DNA from: Megalobrama amblycephala | Lineage: Eukaryota; Chordata; Actinopteri; Cypriniformes; Xenocyprididae | Length of the DNA: 64,000 nucleotides | Direction of reading: 5' to 3' | Assembly: GCF_018812025.1 (NCBI RefSeq) | Contig: NC_063057.1 | Coordinates: 19,069,638-19,133,637 of the forward strand | The notes under the pieces: generated by a model | The model's input: only the letters and a program-made list of their open reading frames with translations | The model's database searches: none | What the model was told of the DNA's origin: nothing | Shown here: one piece after another, positions 30,804 through 45,171 of the stretch | Layout: every line of letters begins with the position of its first letter | How positions within the stretch are numbered: the stretch's first letter is position 1 | Made by a program: the position numbers and the translations under genes

Positions 30804-32720
30804 TACATTCTGCAAATGTCAGCCCATGCATCACCCATTAACCAGCTGTGAATACCAGCAATGAACAAGACGAATGGAGTCTGAAGTTGCTGACTTTTAA
30901 AGAGAACCCATCTGATCAAGCTTCATATATATATATATATAATTTTAAATTATTACATTTTAAAATATATTGGCCCTGCTTCCGCCAAGTATTAGGACTG
31001 AATCACAAGTGGACGACACTAAAATCAGGTGTGGATGGGGTCTAAAAAATTTGACCTTGTCCACTTTCAACCACTTCCTGAGGTAGCTGAAAACGCAAGT
31101 CTAACCGACCGGATTGCTTTCATAGTGGAAACGCTCATGTGGTCAAATGTGTTCAAACAGCCACAAAAGCCTGCATAACTCTCCGCCTACTGACCTGAAT
31201 GCGTAAACATAATGGGAACTAGCTAGATTGGATTTAAACTTTGTTGGCTGGAGACCCAAGTTTGGTTTGAAGACGAAAAAGTACCAAGCACAATGTTCTC
31301 TCATCTTTTCTGATTTCTAACATGTACTTAGTGTTGTCCATTAGATCAAAAGATATTTACCCACCCATAGACCCTCCCTCAAAGAAATCAGGACACAAGT
31401 AGATGAAAGTGGACAAATAAGTCAGATTTTTTTCCTGCTATGGTAGTCAATGGGGGGGTCAAATCTGCTTGGTTACAAACATTCTTCCAAATATCTTCCT
31501 TTGTGTACAGCAGAACAAAATGAATTTATACAGGTTTGGAACAACTTGAGGAGGAGTAAATGATGACAGAATTTATTAAACTATCCCTGTAACGTCAAGT
31601 TCCACTGAAATCAATTACGAATCATGTCCCCATTGTGTTTCACTTAAGGAGCATTATTTGAGTGGCACATAAAGTTGCTGGTTATTTAGAGAATTCCAAA
31701 TCAGTGACTTGCGAGGTTCCATATAGAATGCTCTCTTAGAAGGCAGCTGCTTATGTAGGCGGTAGACAGAGCTCCCAACATATGTATCTGCTATAAAAGT
31801 CAGCCTGCCTTTGAAAGTGGACGAAACCGGAAAACAATAACTGTCAGATCAGATAACCACAGCGAATGTCTCTGTATAAGGCAGATAAAACAAAAGGGTG
31901 AACGGCAGTATAAGTACCCATAAATCACCTTTACAAGCAGGCGTGAGAAGCCATCGTGATTGCTTTAAGAATCTTTACTTGTGAGAGTCTGGTGAGAAAT
32001 CCTTCCGGAGAAAGAGAATCCTTCGTTCAAAGATGAGCTAATCAGAGACCGAGTCCTGATAGGCAACGTAATTTAGTTGATAAAGCAGGCAAGCAGATAT
32101 ACACGCCTAAATCATCTCTGCCTACTCTATTTCAACATGTTGAGCAGATATAAAGCAGGGTAGAACAGAATCTTAATTCCAAGCCACACAACTAGGACAG
32201 ATGGTATTTGCATCCATGACTTTCATGTGATGTTCCCACAGAATAAATGTACAGTCCCTGTCGAGAACTACCTGATGCTGAAGACTACTAAAAAACTATC
32301 AAAATGTCGTGGCTTTTGATCAATGTCTGTTAGTTTTGAGGCCATTTCTATGCTAGATGAATACAAAAATGTCTACTGTTGTCTCATTTTGCACACTAAA
32401 ATATACATTTGTCTTGTAAAAATGTACTTTTCCCTTAAATTGTATAAACCGCCTTTCTCGTAGCAACAGCAAGTAGCAAATCATGATTTGATAATGTATC
32501 AACGTATTGGATGCATTTGGCATCTGTGAAAACAGTCAATTGGTTCAGAAGAACATGGCAGGAATCAAATCATAGTGAAAGTATTTCCACATAGCTTTCT
32601 TCCATGGCATAAGCAGTCTTGTTAGCTAGCCTATCCTATATCCTGACCCAACTTCCTGTTGTTATTGTTAACTAAACTATTGTTAATTGTATTTTTACAG
32701 TGTATACAATTGTATTTTTT

Positions 32721-33423
32721 CGCTTTAAAATATAAATTACCCCAAGATTTACTCACCCTCAAGCCATCCTAGGTATATACACGACTTTCTTCTTTCTGAT
32801 GAACACAATCAGAGTTATATTAATAAATATCCTGACGCGTCCAAGCTTTATAATGGCAGTGAACGGGACCAATGAGTCCCGTTCATCCATCATCATAAAC
32901 ATACTCTACACGGCTCTGGGTGGTAAATAAAGGCCTTCTGAAGCGAAGCGGTGCATTTGTGTAAGAAAAATATCCATTTTTAACAAGTTATAAAACAATA
33001 TCTAGCTTCCGACAGACCGCCTTCCTGTTCAGCGTAACTGACATGCTTTTTTCATAAGTTGAATACAGAAGCCGTAGGACGTAGTGTAAGCATTTTGAAC
33101 GGCGAGAGGCATTTCATGTTCTTCGTATACTGAATACAGTAGGCAGTCTGGCGGAAGCTAGATATTTTACTTTATAACTTGTTAAATATGGATATTTAAG
33201 AGCCTTTATTAACCTCCCGGAGCCGTGTGGAGTAAATTTATGATGGATGGATGCACTTTCTTGAGCTTCAAACTCGTTGGTCCCGTCCACTGCCACTATA
33301 AAGCCTGGATGTGTCAGGGTTATTAATATAACTCCGATTGTGTTCATCAGAAAGAAGAAAGATAAATACACCTAGGATGGCTTGAGGATGAATAAATCTT
33401 GGGGTAATTTATATTTTAAAGTG
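32721..33423. mobile_element. 703-bp foldback MITE
   Basis: The left arm cttaaaatataaattacccc-type sequence, with agatttactcaccctcaagc and catcctaggta, is inverted at 33365-33423 (cctaggatggcttgaggat, cttggggtaatttatattt). Arms of roughly 300 bp also match internally: atggcagtgaacgggacc / ggtcccgtccactgccac, and tctagcttccgacagaccgc / tctggcggaagctaga. The high end runs into gtgaactaatcatTTAA, resembling the AGGGTTAGTTCACC families. Confidence 0.75.
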
Positions 33424-36335
33424 AACTAATCATTTAACCACTAAACTGCACCAACACAACCATGTTTTGGGATTAAACCTACAACTCTTGTTAACAATCC
33501 AGATACATAACCATTTAGCCACATCATCCCACATATTCAACTCTATATGTTCATCACCAGCAATCCATTCAGTCAACTGACTTGCTTTAGAAAGACATTG
33601 CGCTAAAAATTACTTTTGTTATTCTCTCTCTTTTTTTTTTTTTTGGAGGCAATTTTCTCTTTTGGATGAGAGGAGCAGTGGGCGCAACGATGGCCATTTG
33701 CACTTGGGTGACCTTTGCCCTCACTTTATTCTGTCTCTCAGTCAGTCTCTGCGGAGGTCCGTCTATAAAATCAGCCCATTTCATTGGCTTCTTGATGTTG
33801 GGCCACACTGATACCTTTTCTTATTTCACTCTACTTTAGAACAAAGGACTCACTTGAAAAATGAGACCACAGAGAAAGTGTTTTGAAAAAAAGAAAGAAC
33901 GTCTCGTATCAGGCGCAGATGGGTCTCCCCCTGAGTTAAGTTGAAAAATGCTGCCCAATTGATTTTACACAGTTGCACCCCAGGAAGCCAAAGATGGCGT
34001 TACCTTCCAAAGAAACAACTTGAAACATAAAATTGTTGTTGACAAATTACTGAACCATTGAAAGAAAGCTAAAGTGCAGCTACTGCAAACAGTGGATAAT
34101 TGATTAATTGCCTGCAATTACAGCATCCATCATCCCCCAGCTTTGACACTATAACTGATTTCAGGGCAGTAGTAAGTAAAACAGATCAGCCGATTAACAC
34201 ACCAAGTCATTTAAATTGTACTCTGACATCCAGAAAATGCATTGCATTACCATCTGTTTAGAGCGCTCTACAAAATCAAGCATTGAATTCGAAGACTGTC
34301 CCGAGATTGCATAAACGTCATGTTTAATGTATCGTGGCCTCAGGAAATATTCAGAAATGACAAGTTTTATACAAGACAGCACAACTGTCAAAAAATGCTG
34401 GTAAACATTCATTTGGTGGTGTTTGCCCTGCAAAACTTGTTAGGCACCACGATGTTAGGGTGTTATGGTGGATGCCAGGGCCTTGCGATGCACTTTCTAG
34501 GGTCAAAAATGTTTTAAGGTACCCTAATTCAAGTCATTGCATGTATGAATTGCATTTTTGATGTATTTAATGTAAACAGTCTGATGGTGTAGCTAGGTAG
34601 TTTGCTTACTGGTCCAAGACAAAAGAGCTCACCCTGATGTCTCAACAACAGTCTGGTCTCCAGATATAACTCAGGTCTCTTGTTTAATTTTATAAAACAT
34701 ATGATTTGAAGCAACAATCATAGCTTATCAATCAACATCTTATCCGTGGATTATCAATCAACCAAAGTTTTATACTTAAGGTTAGGGTTTAATTCAAATC
34801 GAGTGATAGAGATGGTTACATTAGAAACCACCATTAAAAATCAAGTCCAAAAACATGTATCACTAAAAGACCAGATGACCAAGATAAAACATTTGACTTT
34901 TGTGTCTCCAGTCTTCACAAACTTCACACGCCAGCGTTTATTAAACCGTCCAGACTTCTGACGATATTTACAATGTTGTTTAATCCGTGGATTTGACATA
35001 CACTCTGATCCACATTTCTTGTCGGCGTTAACGGCCTCTCGTCGTGCTCTGAGCTTATCTGCTTTGCCCAGCTTGTTCTCCCATAGACTGCGATTGGCAC
35101 TCGGCCGGCCCGTGTCATGAGAGTCTAACATAAATTGAAGGCGTTCTAAGGCAATAAAGTGTTTCAGCCGTTGTGACACACTGGGAAGTTCCCTGTGGAT
35201 AACGGCCGGCCGTCACACGAGACGAGACGGTCTGTAAATAAAAGTCGCCTGTGTCTTTCCAGACTGCGCCAAGCCAATAAAGTTTTAAAGGTCAGGACGT
35301 ACTCAGTCTTGCCACCTAGAGTTATGCCCACTATTAGGCAAAGTGGTGCAATGCTAAATCAGATCTGTACACTGATAGACAGGATACACACTGGCACACT
35401 TACAGCCAGACAGACACACACACACAGGTAAGAGGCAGGAGTGTTGGGGCCTGAAGCAAGTGTTCACTCTGTATTAGCGTGATGTCTGGTGCTGTGAATC
35501 TCTGGCATTTTCTTAAAGGTCTTCTAGCACAGGGGAGGATCCGTTTAGGTTTTTGTGTCTTAAAAACACAGTAAAACATCTTGGGCAGATTCCATTTGAA
35601 AGATAGCATCACTATGTTCTACAGGGAAGAAAAGCTGAAGTGGGCATCTGAAGGGCATTACTGGATATACTGGGCAGCCATATATCACTCTTACTTTAAG
35701 ACTGTTAAGAATGTGGCGGCAAATAAAATTTTCGCATGACTTTAATTCAAATGTACTTAAATTACTTAAATTGTGTACCATATACTGTTTCTACGTGTTT
35801 AGTAAAATCGAACAAATGAGTAAATGTGGAAAATATATCTATAAGAAATATATTCTGATGACAGTCCTTGGGTGCAAGTGAGCAACAGCAAGTGAACTAG
35901 TGAAACCTGGATCATTCTTCACACCGGGTAAATGGAATCCTGTACATTCCTAAACCCTGGGTTAGCATTCTTATTTGCATATTTGCAGTATCAGTGGCAT
36001 TGATTGGACAAAAGCAGCACGTGGCCTGTTTCCATATAGGCATAGAATTGCGCATGTTCATATTATATATTGCCGACTTATTTACTCAGTGCTTGAAGTG
36101 GAAAAATAAGTGTCGGTACAACCGATGCTCGGTTCAAAACGCGTTCCTGGAGAAGGGAGTGTGCGGTGCCACATGAGAGGGTCTGTACGTGCAACATGTC
36201 GGAAGTGTCGGTACGCAAGGAAAACTTGTGGTACGCTAAAGGTAAAAATAGAGAAGTGCCAGCGCGTATCGGCCCACTTCGAGCACTGTTTATACTGAAC
36301 TTTTCAGACTATAAAGGTAAGAATGAAACAGTCTC

Positions 36336-36925
36336 TTATCATTATCCCATGATTTACTCACCCTCAAGCCATCCTACACCCCCCTATAATAACTAGCTTC
36401 CGGCAGATGCCTGTACGCATCGATTTGCGGATAGAGGATAGAACAAAACAAAACACCGGTCACGAATTAGAAGTCTAAAATGATGTAATGTTTTAAAGAG
36501 AAATGTCGGAGGATTTTGATATAAGAGAAGAGGAGCTTGAGTTTGTTGGCCAGCCGTATTTGTTTGAACCACGAGAGACGACTAAGCTTACGATACTCCT
36601 ACTTCCTATGTCATACATCACTTCAGGGGTTACTCATTTGCCGCAAATTGACTTGCGCAGCATGCGTACAGTCGTCCACCGGAAGCTAGTTATTTGAATT
36701 TATAAAGTTTTAAATATGGATATTTTTCTTACAAAAATGCTTCACTTTAAAAGGCCTTTATTAACCCTCTGGAACCACATGGATTATTTATAATGGATGG
36801 ATGATTTTTTTGGGCTTCAAAACTCCCCTCCCCCTTTCACTACCATTAAAAGGTTTGGAAGATCAAGGATATTGTTAAATATATCTCAGATTGTGTTTGT
36901 CTGAAAGCCAATAAGACTTTCTTTT
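36336..36925. repeat. Degenerate relative of the 703-bp foldback MITE
   Basis: gatttactcaccctcaagcc, ctagcttccggcagatgcc / ccaccggaagctagttat, and gcctttattaaccctctgg with tttataatggatggatg repeat the layout and words of 32721-33423. It is eroded and its borders are uncertain. Confidence 0.6.
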
Positions 36926-37054
36926 ATCTTCGAAACACAAATACTCTCTGACTATGAAAACACCCCCAAAAATGTAATGTTTCATAAAGACAAGACAAAG
37001 ATAAAAGAAATCCACATACATAGAGTGGTTTAATCCTCTGAATTAACCTTCTGA

Positions 37055-37497
37055 AGAGACATTAATGCTTTATATGATGAACAGAATTAATTAAGGCTTT
37101 TATTCACAAATAAACATTTACAAACACATACATACAGCAAATCAAACATTACTAACCGCTACAACAGGAAAAAGCACAGAAGAAGAATAGACAATCTATG
37201 CTTAGATGTTTACGTATAATCTCTCAACTGGAGAGATACGGATTGCTTGTGATACAGTGTTTCAACCATGGAAAGACAACAATAAAATAGCTTGAGAATA
37301 ATATCTCACGTAGCATTACATTTACCTCAGTCAAGTCATTTAGTGTCCACAGCATGTTAGTTTACTGCTGTGCCAAACCCGTACCAATCCCTGACTTCAA
37401 AGTTTTGGTGGAATGGACTTTCAGTGGAGGGAGAGATGAACAAATGTCTTATGGTATAGAGTGATTTGAGGGTTGTATTTTGGGCGAACTATCCCTT
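37055..37497. mobile_element. MITE related to the copy at 60412-60938
   Basis: The words tttatatgatgaacagaatt, aaggcttttattcaca and ggtggaatggactttcagtg are shared with other copies. It ends ttttgggcgaactatcccTT, where the expected TTAA is decayed to TTCAA. Confidence 0.55.
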
Positions 37498-38454
37498 CAA
37501 ATTGTGTACAATATAAATTTCTTCATGTCTGGTAAAAACAAACAAATAAATAAACAAACGTGAAAATACATAAGCAAGTGAGGGTTTTTAAAATTGTAAA
37601 AAAACAACAAAAAAAAACATGTTGAAATAAAGTAATATCTAGCTGACTGTTTATAATTATACAGCACATTATACTGTAATTCTTTACGCCCATCTGTGGT
37701 GAAAGCTAAATCTGTGGATCAGCACATGCTCAATGGAAAAGAAATTTATGATCATATACGGCAAATGCCAAACCTCTTTCTCACAAACTCACACACATAG
37801 ACATGCTTCAAGCCCCACAGGAGCTCTGCATCTCAACATCACAGCGGCACGGATGGCTCCATTTGGGAGTCCATTAAACCGCTAATTCACCAGTTATTTT
37901 TAACATTGTTTTTGATTCTAACAGACTTTCATTTTCAAAAGGCACGAGTTGCTTTGTGGGAGTGTTCTTCTGACAGCAGAAATTAGAGAAAGTTCAGAAT
38001 TGGATCAACTGTCTTTAGGAGGGTTTATTCCCTTCTGTGCCATCAGGAACATCTCTAGAGATTTAGGAGGTATTGTTTTCCTGCTGGGAATCCAGTTAGG
38101 CCCTCTTTGTTCCTCCAGATTTAGATTTCTCCTGCAGTTTGCTGCACAGCCCATCACAGCTCACTTTCTCACCAACTGCTCTTTTGAAACTTCACATTTT
38201 CACATTGTTCTAACTTTAATCTGTTTTTCTACTTCTGTCTAGAACATATTTCCACTTTTCCCTCCACAAACAGCCTCATAAAAGTAGTCCATGTGACTTG
38301 AGTACTATAAACGAAGTCCTCTGAAGCCATACGATAGGGAAAAATCAATAGACAAAAATCTTTCCCTCGGCCAAAGAAACATATATACTTTTTGTTCCAT
38401 GCAAAAATAACAGCATGAGTTCATTTCAACAGTGGCAGCACTACTGCTGCATTT

Positions 38455-38491
38455 CTTTTCTTTCTCTCTCTCTCTTTCTCTCTCTCCCCCC
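38455..38491. repeat. (CT)n-rich low-complexity tract
   Basis: Pyrimidine run of ttctttctctctctctct type. Confidence 0.9.
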
Positions 38492-39058
38492 ATTTTTGTT
38501 TATTAGTTAGGACATTGTGAGCAGGCCTGTCCGCACATCCAAACCTCTGTCACAGTTGGCTAGCTATAAGGAGCCTTCACTAAATTATGGATCTATTGTG
38601 TCTGCTGTACTACAGGGGAATGCTGGGGAAAAGCCATGCAGAAACAAATGAGCATGAGTTTTATATCTTTCCATTCTCTATTTCTACATACAAAACTGGT
38701 CGTTTAATACATACAATCTAGAATGAAGCAGCCATATTCACTTTCAGTTACACTAGTTTTAGGAGGAAAGGGCCTATTCACACAAAAAACAAATATTCGC
38801 TGATAATATTTGGCACAATTCAAGATTTTGAATTGAAACTATGGATACAAATTATATCTGTGACAATATCAGCTATTTGTGACAATATCAGCTATCTATT
38901 TCTTTCTTTTTAGGTAGCTATATAACTATTTGACATAACACAGCTATATTTATTTATAACTCATTACAACTAAATTTAAATTAATGTTATTAGTTGCATT
39001 TAGGGTGAATATACAGCATGTTTAAGTTTGATGGCACCATAATCACATTTCCACAAAA

Positions 39059-39220
39059 TTCTTGAGCACCAAATCAGCATAGAATGATTTCTGAAGGATC
39101 ATGTGACACTGAAGACTAGAGTACTGGATCCTGAAAATTCAGCTTTGCATACAGAAATAAATTATTTTTAAAGTCAATAATTTTATCCCTTAAAACAAAT
39201 TTTTGATCACCAAAGTGACA
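39059..39220 (-). repeat. Tc1/mariner-like CACTACCGTTC-family fragment
   Basis: cttgagcaccaaatcagcat, gatttctgaaggatcatgtg and gaaaattcagctttgcat align with the internal part of the copy at 60991-61261. Both ends are lost. Confidence 0.65.
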
Positions 39221-39865
39221 TATTTAAACACTTTTTCCTGTGAAAAAGCCTAGCATGAATAGAACTCTAAACCCTTGCTTCATTTAGTATATGAGAACTA
39301 GGAATATGCAAATCAGTCCTGCCTCCACTCAGTCACACCAGCTCAGAGACCAACTCGTTCAAGTTACTGTAGTAAACGCTGCACAATGGTATCGGTCTTT
39401 ACAACATCAGACACATAACAGTAATTAATATGATTAGCCTTTTGCTTGACTACATTATCAAACAGCTAATAATGTGTTGCTAATGTTACACAAACCATGT
39501 TCCCGTTCGCCATCTCAGTCTGCCTTCTAAAAATCAGCATCCTTAGAAACGCTTTGAACAACTTACAACGTCAGTGGAGAAAGGCATATAGTTCATCATA
39601 ATATTGTAATATACATCATATACATAATTCACTCGCTATATTGCTAAATGTACATGATTTTTCATATCAACAGAAAAATATACGTTATGGCTGCTCTTGA
39701 CACGGACCTGCTTAAAGCTCACCAGCACTTTGACGTGATTGGTTACAAGGTAGTTTGTGACGTCAGACGTCTTTGGTTCACTGGACTTTTAAACAGCAAT
39801 GGTGTTGACTTATGAATTTGCAAATGATTTGTCTGAAAGCATTTTAATAACACCACACAGACATA

Positions 39866-41103
39866 CAGTGGCAAGAAAAAGTATGTGAACCACTTGCAGA
39901 ATCTGTGAAAATGTGAATAATTTTAATAAAATAAGAGGGATCATACAAAATGCATGTTATTTTTTATTTAGTACTGTCCTGAGTAAGATATTTTACATAA
40001 AAGATGTTTACATTTAGTTCACAAGACAAAACAATAGCTGAATTTATTAAAATAACCCCATTCAAAAGTATGTGAACCATTGATTCTCAATACTGTGTGT
40101 GGTTATCTGATGATCCACGACTGTTTTTATGTTTTGTGATGGTTGTTCATGAGTCTCTTGTTTGTCCTGAGCAGTTAAACTGAGCTCTGTTCTTCAGAAA
40201 AATCCTCCAGCTCCTGCAGATTCTTCAGTTTTCAAGGATTTTTGCATATTTGAACCCTTTCCAGCAGTGACTGAATGATTTTGAGGTCTGTCTTTTCATA
40301 CTGAGGACAACTGAGGGACTCAAACTCAACTATTAAAAAAGGTTCAAACATTCACTGATGCTCCAGAAGGAAACACGATGCATTAAGAGCTGGGGGGTGA
40401 AAACTTTTGAACAGGATGAAGATGTCACAATTTTTCTTATTTTGTTTAAATATCATTGTTTTTCATTTAGTACTGCCCTTCGGAAGCAACAGAAGATACT
40501 TTCATGTTTCCCGGAAAAAAAAAAGAAGTACAATTTACCTTGATATTTGAATTTAAAGGTTTTCACCCCCCAGCTCTTAATGCATCGTGTTTCCTTCTGG
40601 AGCATCAGTGAATGTTTGAACCTTTTTTAATAGTTGAGTTTGAGTCCCTCAATTGTGCTCAGTGTGAAAAGACGGATCTCAAAATCATTCAGTCACTGCT
40701 GGAAAGGGTTCAAATATGCAAAAAATGCTTGAAAACTGATGAATCTGCAGGAGCTGGAGGATTTTTCTGAAGAACAGAGCTCAGTTTAACTGCTCAGGAC
40801 AAACAAGAGACTCATGAACAACCATCACAAAACAAACAAACAGTCATAGATCATCAGGTAACCACACACAGTATTGAGATTCAATGGTTCACATACTTTT
40901 GAATGGAGTTATTTTAATAAATTCAGCTATTTTTTTATAAAAAAATATTGTGAACTAAATGCAAACATCTTTTATGTAAAATATCTTACTCAGGACAGTA
41001 CTAAATAAAAAATAACATGCATTTTGTATGATCCCTCTTATTTTATTAAAATTATTCACATTTTCACAGATTCTGCAAGCGTACATACTTTTTCTTGCCA
41101 CTG
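39866..41103. mobile_element. 1.24-kb hairpin Tc1/mariner-like element
   Basis: The ends CAGTGGCAAGAAAAAGTATG and catactttttcttgccactg are exact inverses, with TA on each side (39864-39865 and 41104-41105). Nearly the whole element is an inverted repeat: left arm 39866-40404 and right arm 40559-41103 match with few differences, around a ~154-bp AT-rich spacer. It has no transposase and is non-autonomous. Similar sequences are common in cyprinids (recalled). Transcription through it would give a very long RNA hairpin (inference). Confidence 0.88.
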
Positions 41104-41269
41104 TATAAAAACCATTAAAAACTTGATTTTCACCACAGAACATATTACACAAAATATATTAAAGCAGCTATTTCAAAGCGTATAATGTAATATTATTATA
41201 TTACAATATTACTGTTTTTACAGTATTTATTTTATTAAACAAATGCTGTGGCTGAGCAGATGCTTCTTT

Positions 41270-41322
41270 CAAAAACAAAATAAAAAATCTTGCCAACCCC
41301 AAACTTTTGAACGATAGTGTAA
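41270..41322 (-). repeat. Terminal fragment of CACTACCGTTC-family element
   Basis: The sequence ccccaaacttttgaacgata plus gtgta is a decayed copy of the terminus ccaaacttttgaacggtagt plus gta. Confidence 0.6.
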
Positions 41323-42827
41323 GTAGCATGTAGTGCAACTAACTACATTTTCAAGAATAGCTTGAAAAAGCTGTGGTTTAGCTTGTTTCAAAGCAGCTTC
41401 CCAATCCTGCTTCATATGCATGCACAGACATTCAATCTCCAGTCTAAAGCTGTCAGAGAAGTGCTATGGTTTGAGCTCTGAGATTTCTCTGTGTTTGAGA
41501 GGATTAACCTCGTGCAGACGCTACGCAGGCCAGAAAAACATAATCACATTCTTCTGCGGAGTCAGAGACGAGACGCTCAGACTGCACGCCACATCTCAGG
41601 TATACAAACAGTTGCAACACTTGCAAACAAAAGTACCCACACATCAGCACCAGGAAGTCGCAACAAACAGCTGAAGAAAAACAACAGACATATTCAGGGC
41701 CGTTGCTAAAATTCACAGTGCTAAAGACAAAAATCTGGGTCCTATAATGAGCAACATTCTGTCCCATCAATCTCTAGTTTAAAGACTCAGGTCAGCATTA
41801 TCTTTTCAGCAACTTCTGCCTTCAAGGAATCCAGCATGAATGTTTCATCGAGGGAATCGCACAATTCAGATTGATGATTCTGTCAGACAAAAGGGCATAA
41901 GGATTGTAAAACGTCCCAAAATTACACATGAAACATTCACCCTCTAGACTTGACTTCCTCTCTCGGGATGCGTTCGATCCCTTTGCCCCAAATGCACGGT
42001 GACAATAAAAACGTTGAACTTTTAGCGGTCCCGTGTGCACAGGGAGCGAAATCCCGCAATGTTTTTTTAATGAAGACAGAGGTTCATGTGAAGGTGAAGT
42101 GTCAGGTTAAAAAGATGTGACAAGTCGCCCAATGAAAAATGTTAGAAGGTCAACAGGAAGTCGATTAAAAGTGCTTCTCTGACTATGAACTTCTACATGT
42201 ATCTGCTCGGATGTGTATGGTCACATCAATAAATAATCTACCTTTTCCCGTTTATGCTATATTAGGAAGCCCTACACATGTCTATGGGAAGCACTGAATT
42301 CATACTGCTGCTGAGAAGGTTTGATATAACACTGCTGTAGTCATTATGGGTAAATGACACCGCTCTGATTGCTGAGGTATTCGTGAGTTGGCTGTAACCA
42401 GGAATCCTGAGGATGCCAGGCGGCCCACTGGGAGCTTGAGATTTCTGTGCCCAATAAATACCACAGCTTCATTATAATTATGTTAAAGCAAAAGCTAAAG
42501 CAAACAATTGTTACACCATCATAGCTGCCAGTTTTTGTTTAACTGTAAATGTATATATTTTTGTACAATGTCCTGATTTAAAATTTGATTAGAGCCCCTG
42601 TATTATTTCTCTTGATAAACAGTTGTTACTGGGATGAATTTCTGTCCTAATTAAAAAAATTCTCCTTGATTTCACTAAATGCTATTACTTCATAATTTGT
42701 GAGTACTATTTTATGCATGATTTACTAAGGTTTTTAGCTCATAATGAATCCATATAAACTTACTTGTTTAGCTCATCTGTAACAAAACATGCAAAGGAAT
42801 AGATTTCTCAGCGTTTGCTGCTTTTAA

Positions 42828-43782
42828 AGGTGCCCTAGATTCAAAAATTGAATTTATATTGGCATAGTTAAATAACAAGAGTTCAGTACATGGAAAAGAC
42901 ATACAGTGAGTCTCAAACTCCATTGTTTCCTCCTTCTTATATAAATCTCATTTGTTTAAACGACCTCCGAAGAACAGGCAAATCTCAACATAACACCGAC
43001 TGTTACGTAACAGTCGGGGTGTACGCCCCAATATTTGCATAATGCCAGCCCATGTTTAAGGGATTACACAAGCCAGTAACGTCTGGATCTGCACAGCTGA
43101 ATCATCAGACTAGGTAAGCAAGCAAGAACAATAGTGAAAAATGGCAGATGGAGCGATAATAACTGACATAATCCATGATATCATGATATTTTTACTGATA
43201 TTTGTAAATTGTCTTTCTAAATGTTTCGTTAGCACGTTGCTAATGTACTGTTAAATGTGGTTAAAGTTACCATCGTTTCTTACTGTATTCACGGAGACAA
43301 GAGTCGTCGCTATTTTCATTTTTAAACACTTGCAGTCTGTATAATGCATAAACACAACTTCATTCTTTATAAATCTCTCCAACAGTGTAGCATTAGCCAT
43401 TAGCCACGGAGCATATAGCCTCAAATTCACTCAGAATAAAACATTAACATCCAAATAAATACTTTACTCACATAATTCGAAGCATGCATACAGCATGCAT
43501 GACGCACATCTTGTAAAGATCCATTTCAGGGTTATATTAGCTGTGTGAACTTTGTAAATGCACTGTAATATAGTTGAGAGCTTGTTTGGCAGGGAGCGTG
43601 AGCATTTAAAGGGGCGGCGTCGAGTGTAAATCAGTGCATTGTTAATGATGCCCCAAAATAGGCAGTTAAAAAAATTAATTTAAAAAAATCTATGGGGTAT
43701 TTTGAGCTGAAACTTCACAGACACATTCAGGAGACACCTTAGATTTATATTACATCTTGTGAAAAAGCATTCTTGGGCACCT
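42828..43782 (+). mobile_element. TTAA-flanked MITE, family A, copy 3
   Basis: 955 bp, from AGGTGCCCTAGATTC to ttcttgggcacct, with TTAA at 42824-42827 and 43783-43786. This copy has the best-preserved ends: an 8-bp perfect terminal match AGGTGCCC followed by a partly matching AGA. The palindrome GACTGTTACGTAACAGTC at 42998-43015 is perfect. Confidence 0.88.
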
Positions 43783-45171
43783 TTAAAAAAGTCTATAGGG
43801 TGATTTTAGCTTTTTAAGCATATATAGTACGTCACTTCACATGCGCCATCTTTGCAGTGTTAGGACGAGACAGAGGTGGTCGGGGGACTAAAATGGCCGT
43901 CACATTTGATCAAATGTTGCATCACAACCGTTTGAGGTCACATTAATCAGACAAATCTCAGTCACTGGCACTGCTCTGGTCTGGGGTGCCCCTGCCTACG
44001 CAGACACAGCACTGCTTTTAAAGGCTACAGCAGCCATAACACTCGACTTTTGTAATAAAAGTGTTGATTGATGTTATAACAAAGAGCTTCTATTGACAAT
44101 GCCAGAGCTTAATATTAGACATGGTCAAAGTGTGAGTAATACACCAGAAACTCAGACAAAATGTCACACTAAGCAATTGTTGGGCAGCAGACAGTGCTAC
44201 TCTCTGTCAAAACAATGTCATCTTTAGTTGAAGCAAGAATTAATATTATAAATGGTTGCAAACAATTTGTCAAGCTGTAAATGAATCATCAAGGGAAGTT
44301 CACACCTTCTTGAGGGATCTGTATTTGGTAAATCATCAAACAGCTTCCCTACGTATGCAACAAGCTAATAGTATACCGCCGGTAAAGCAAAACGGACGAA
44401 CATGAAATCAAAACTCACTTTCTTGCAAGTTCTTGGTGTCAGTGTTCATAATTTGACGCGACTATGAGATGTGATAAAGTCAATCAAAAACCACAGCCAA
44501 TCAGAAGAGTGCATGGGCGGATTCTCCCGGCACTCGCAACAAAATGGATAAGTACATAATCAAATTCATGAATAGTACACCATTTTAACATTAATAAAAA
44601 TACATATTGAGTTACTGAAACGATTTTTGTCATAGAATTCACTTGTCTGTTCACAATGAGTTGACAGTTTGAACGTTCTTGTTTCCTTTCATTTATTTTA
44701 AAGGAGCTGAGGTGAATTGTCCATTGTTGCTTTCAGTACGGCTATAAAAGACACACAAAATGATATTCAAACTCACATTAGATGCTTTTAACATTAAATA
44801 AAGCACATAAGCAGTACCTGAGATTGTTATTGTCATACTTTGTGTTCTTGTTCCAGCCGTGACATCGCAGGAAAATAGAAACCATTTCTAAAACTGACTG
44901 CAAACTACTTTTTTAAAAAATATTCTGTTTCACTCAAAAATACATCAATGTCACAATAAAAACAAATGAAATACAGTTTAGGGTAACACTGCTGAATCTA
45001 ACTGTACAGTACATATACATGAAGTTTAAACATCTTAAAAATCTTGATCAATACCAGAACTTCAGTTTGTTCGAGGTTATTACACTCAGATTATCATCAT
45101 TATCAAACCTATTATACTTGAGATAAAATTCTGCAAACATCAGAAATCACTTTGACTCCGAAAGACATATA

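Noticed and set aside
34841..35179. 112-codon minus-strand frame in the long intron
   Set aside because: No known domain, no matching splice context for ppfia2, and an overlapping alternative frame of similar quality. At most a conserved non-coding island.
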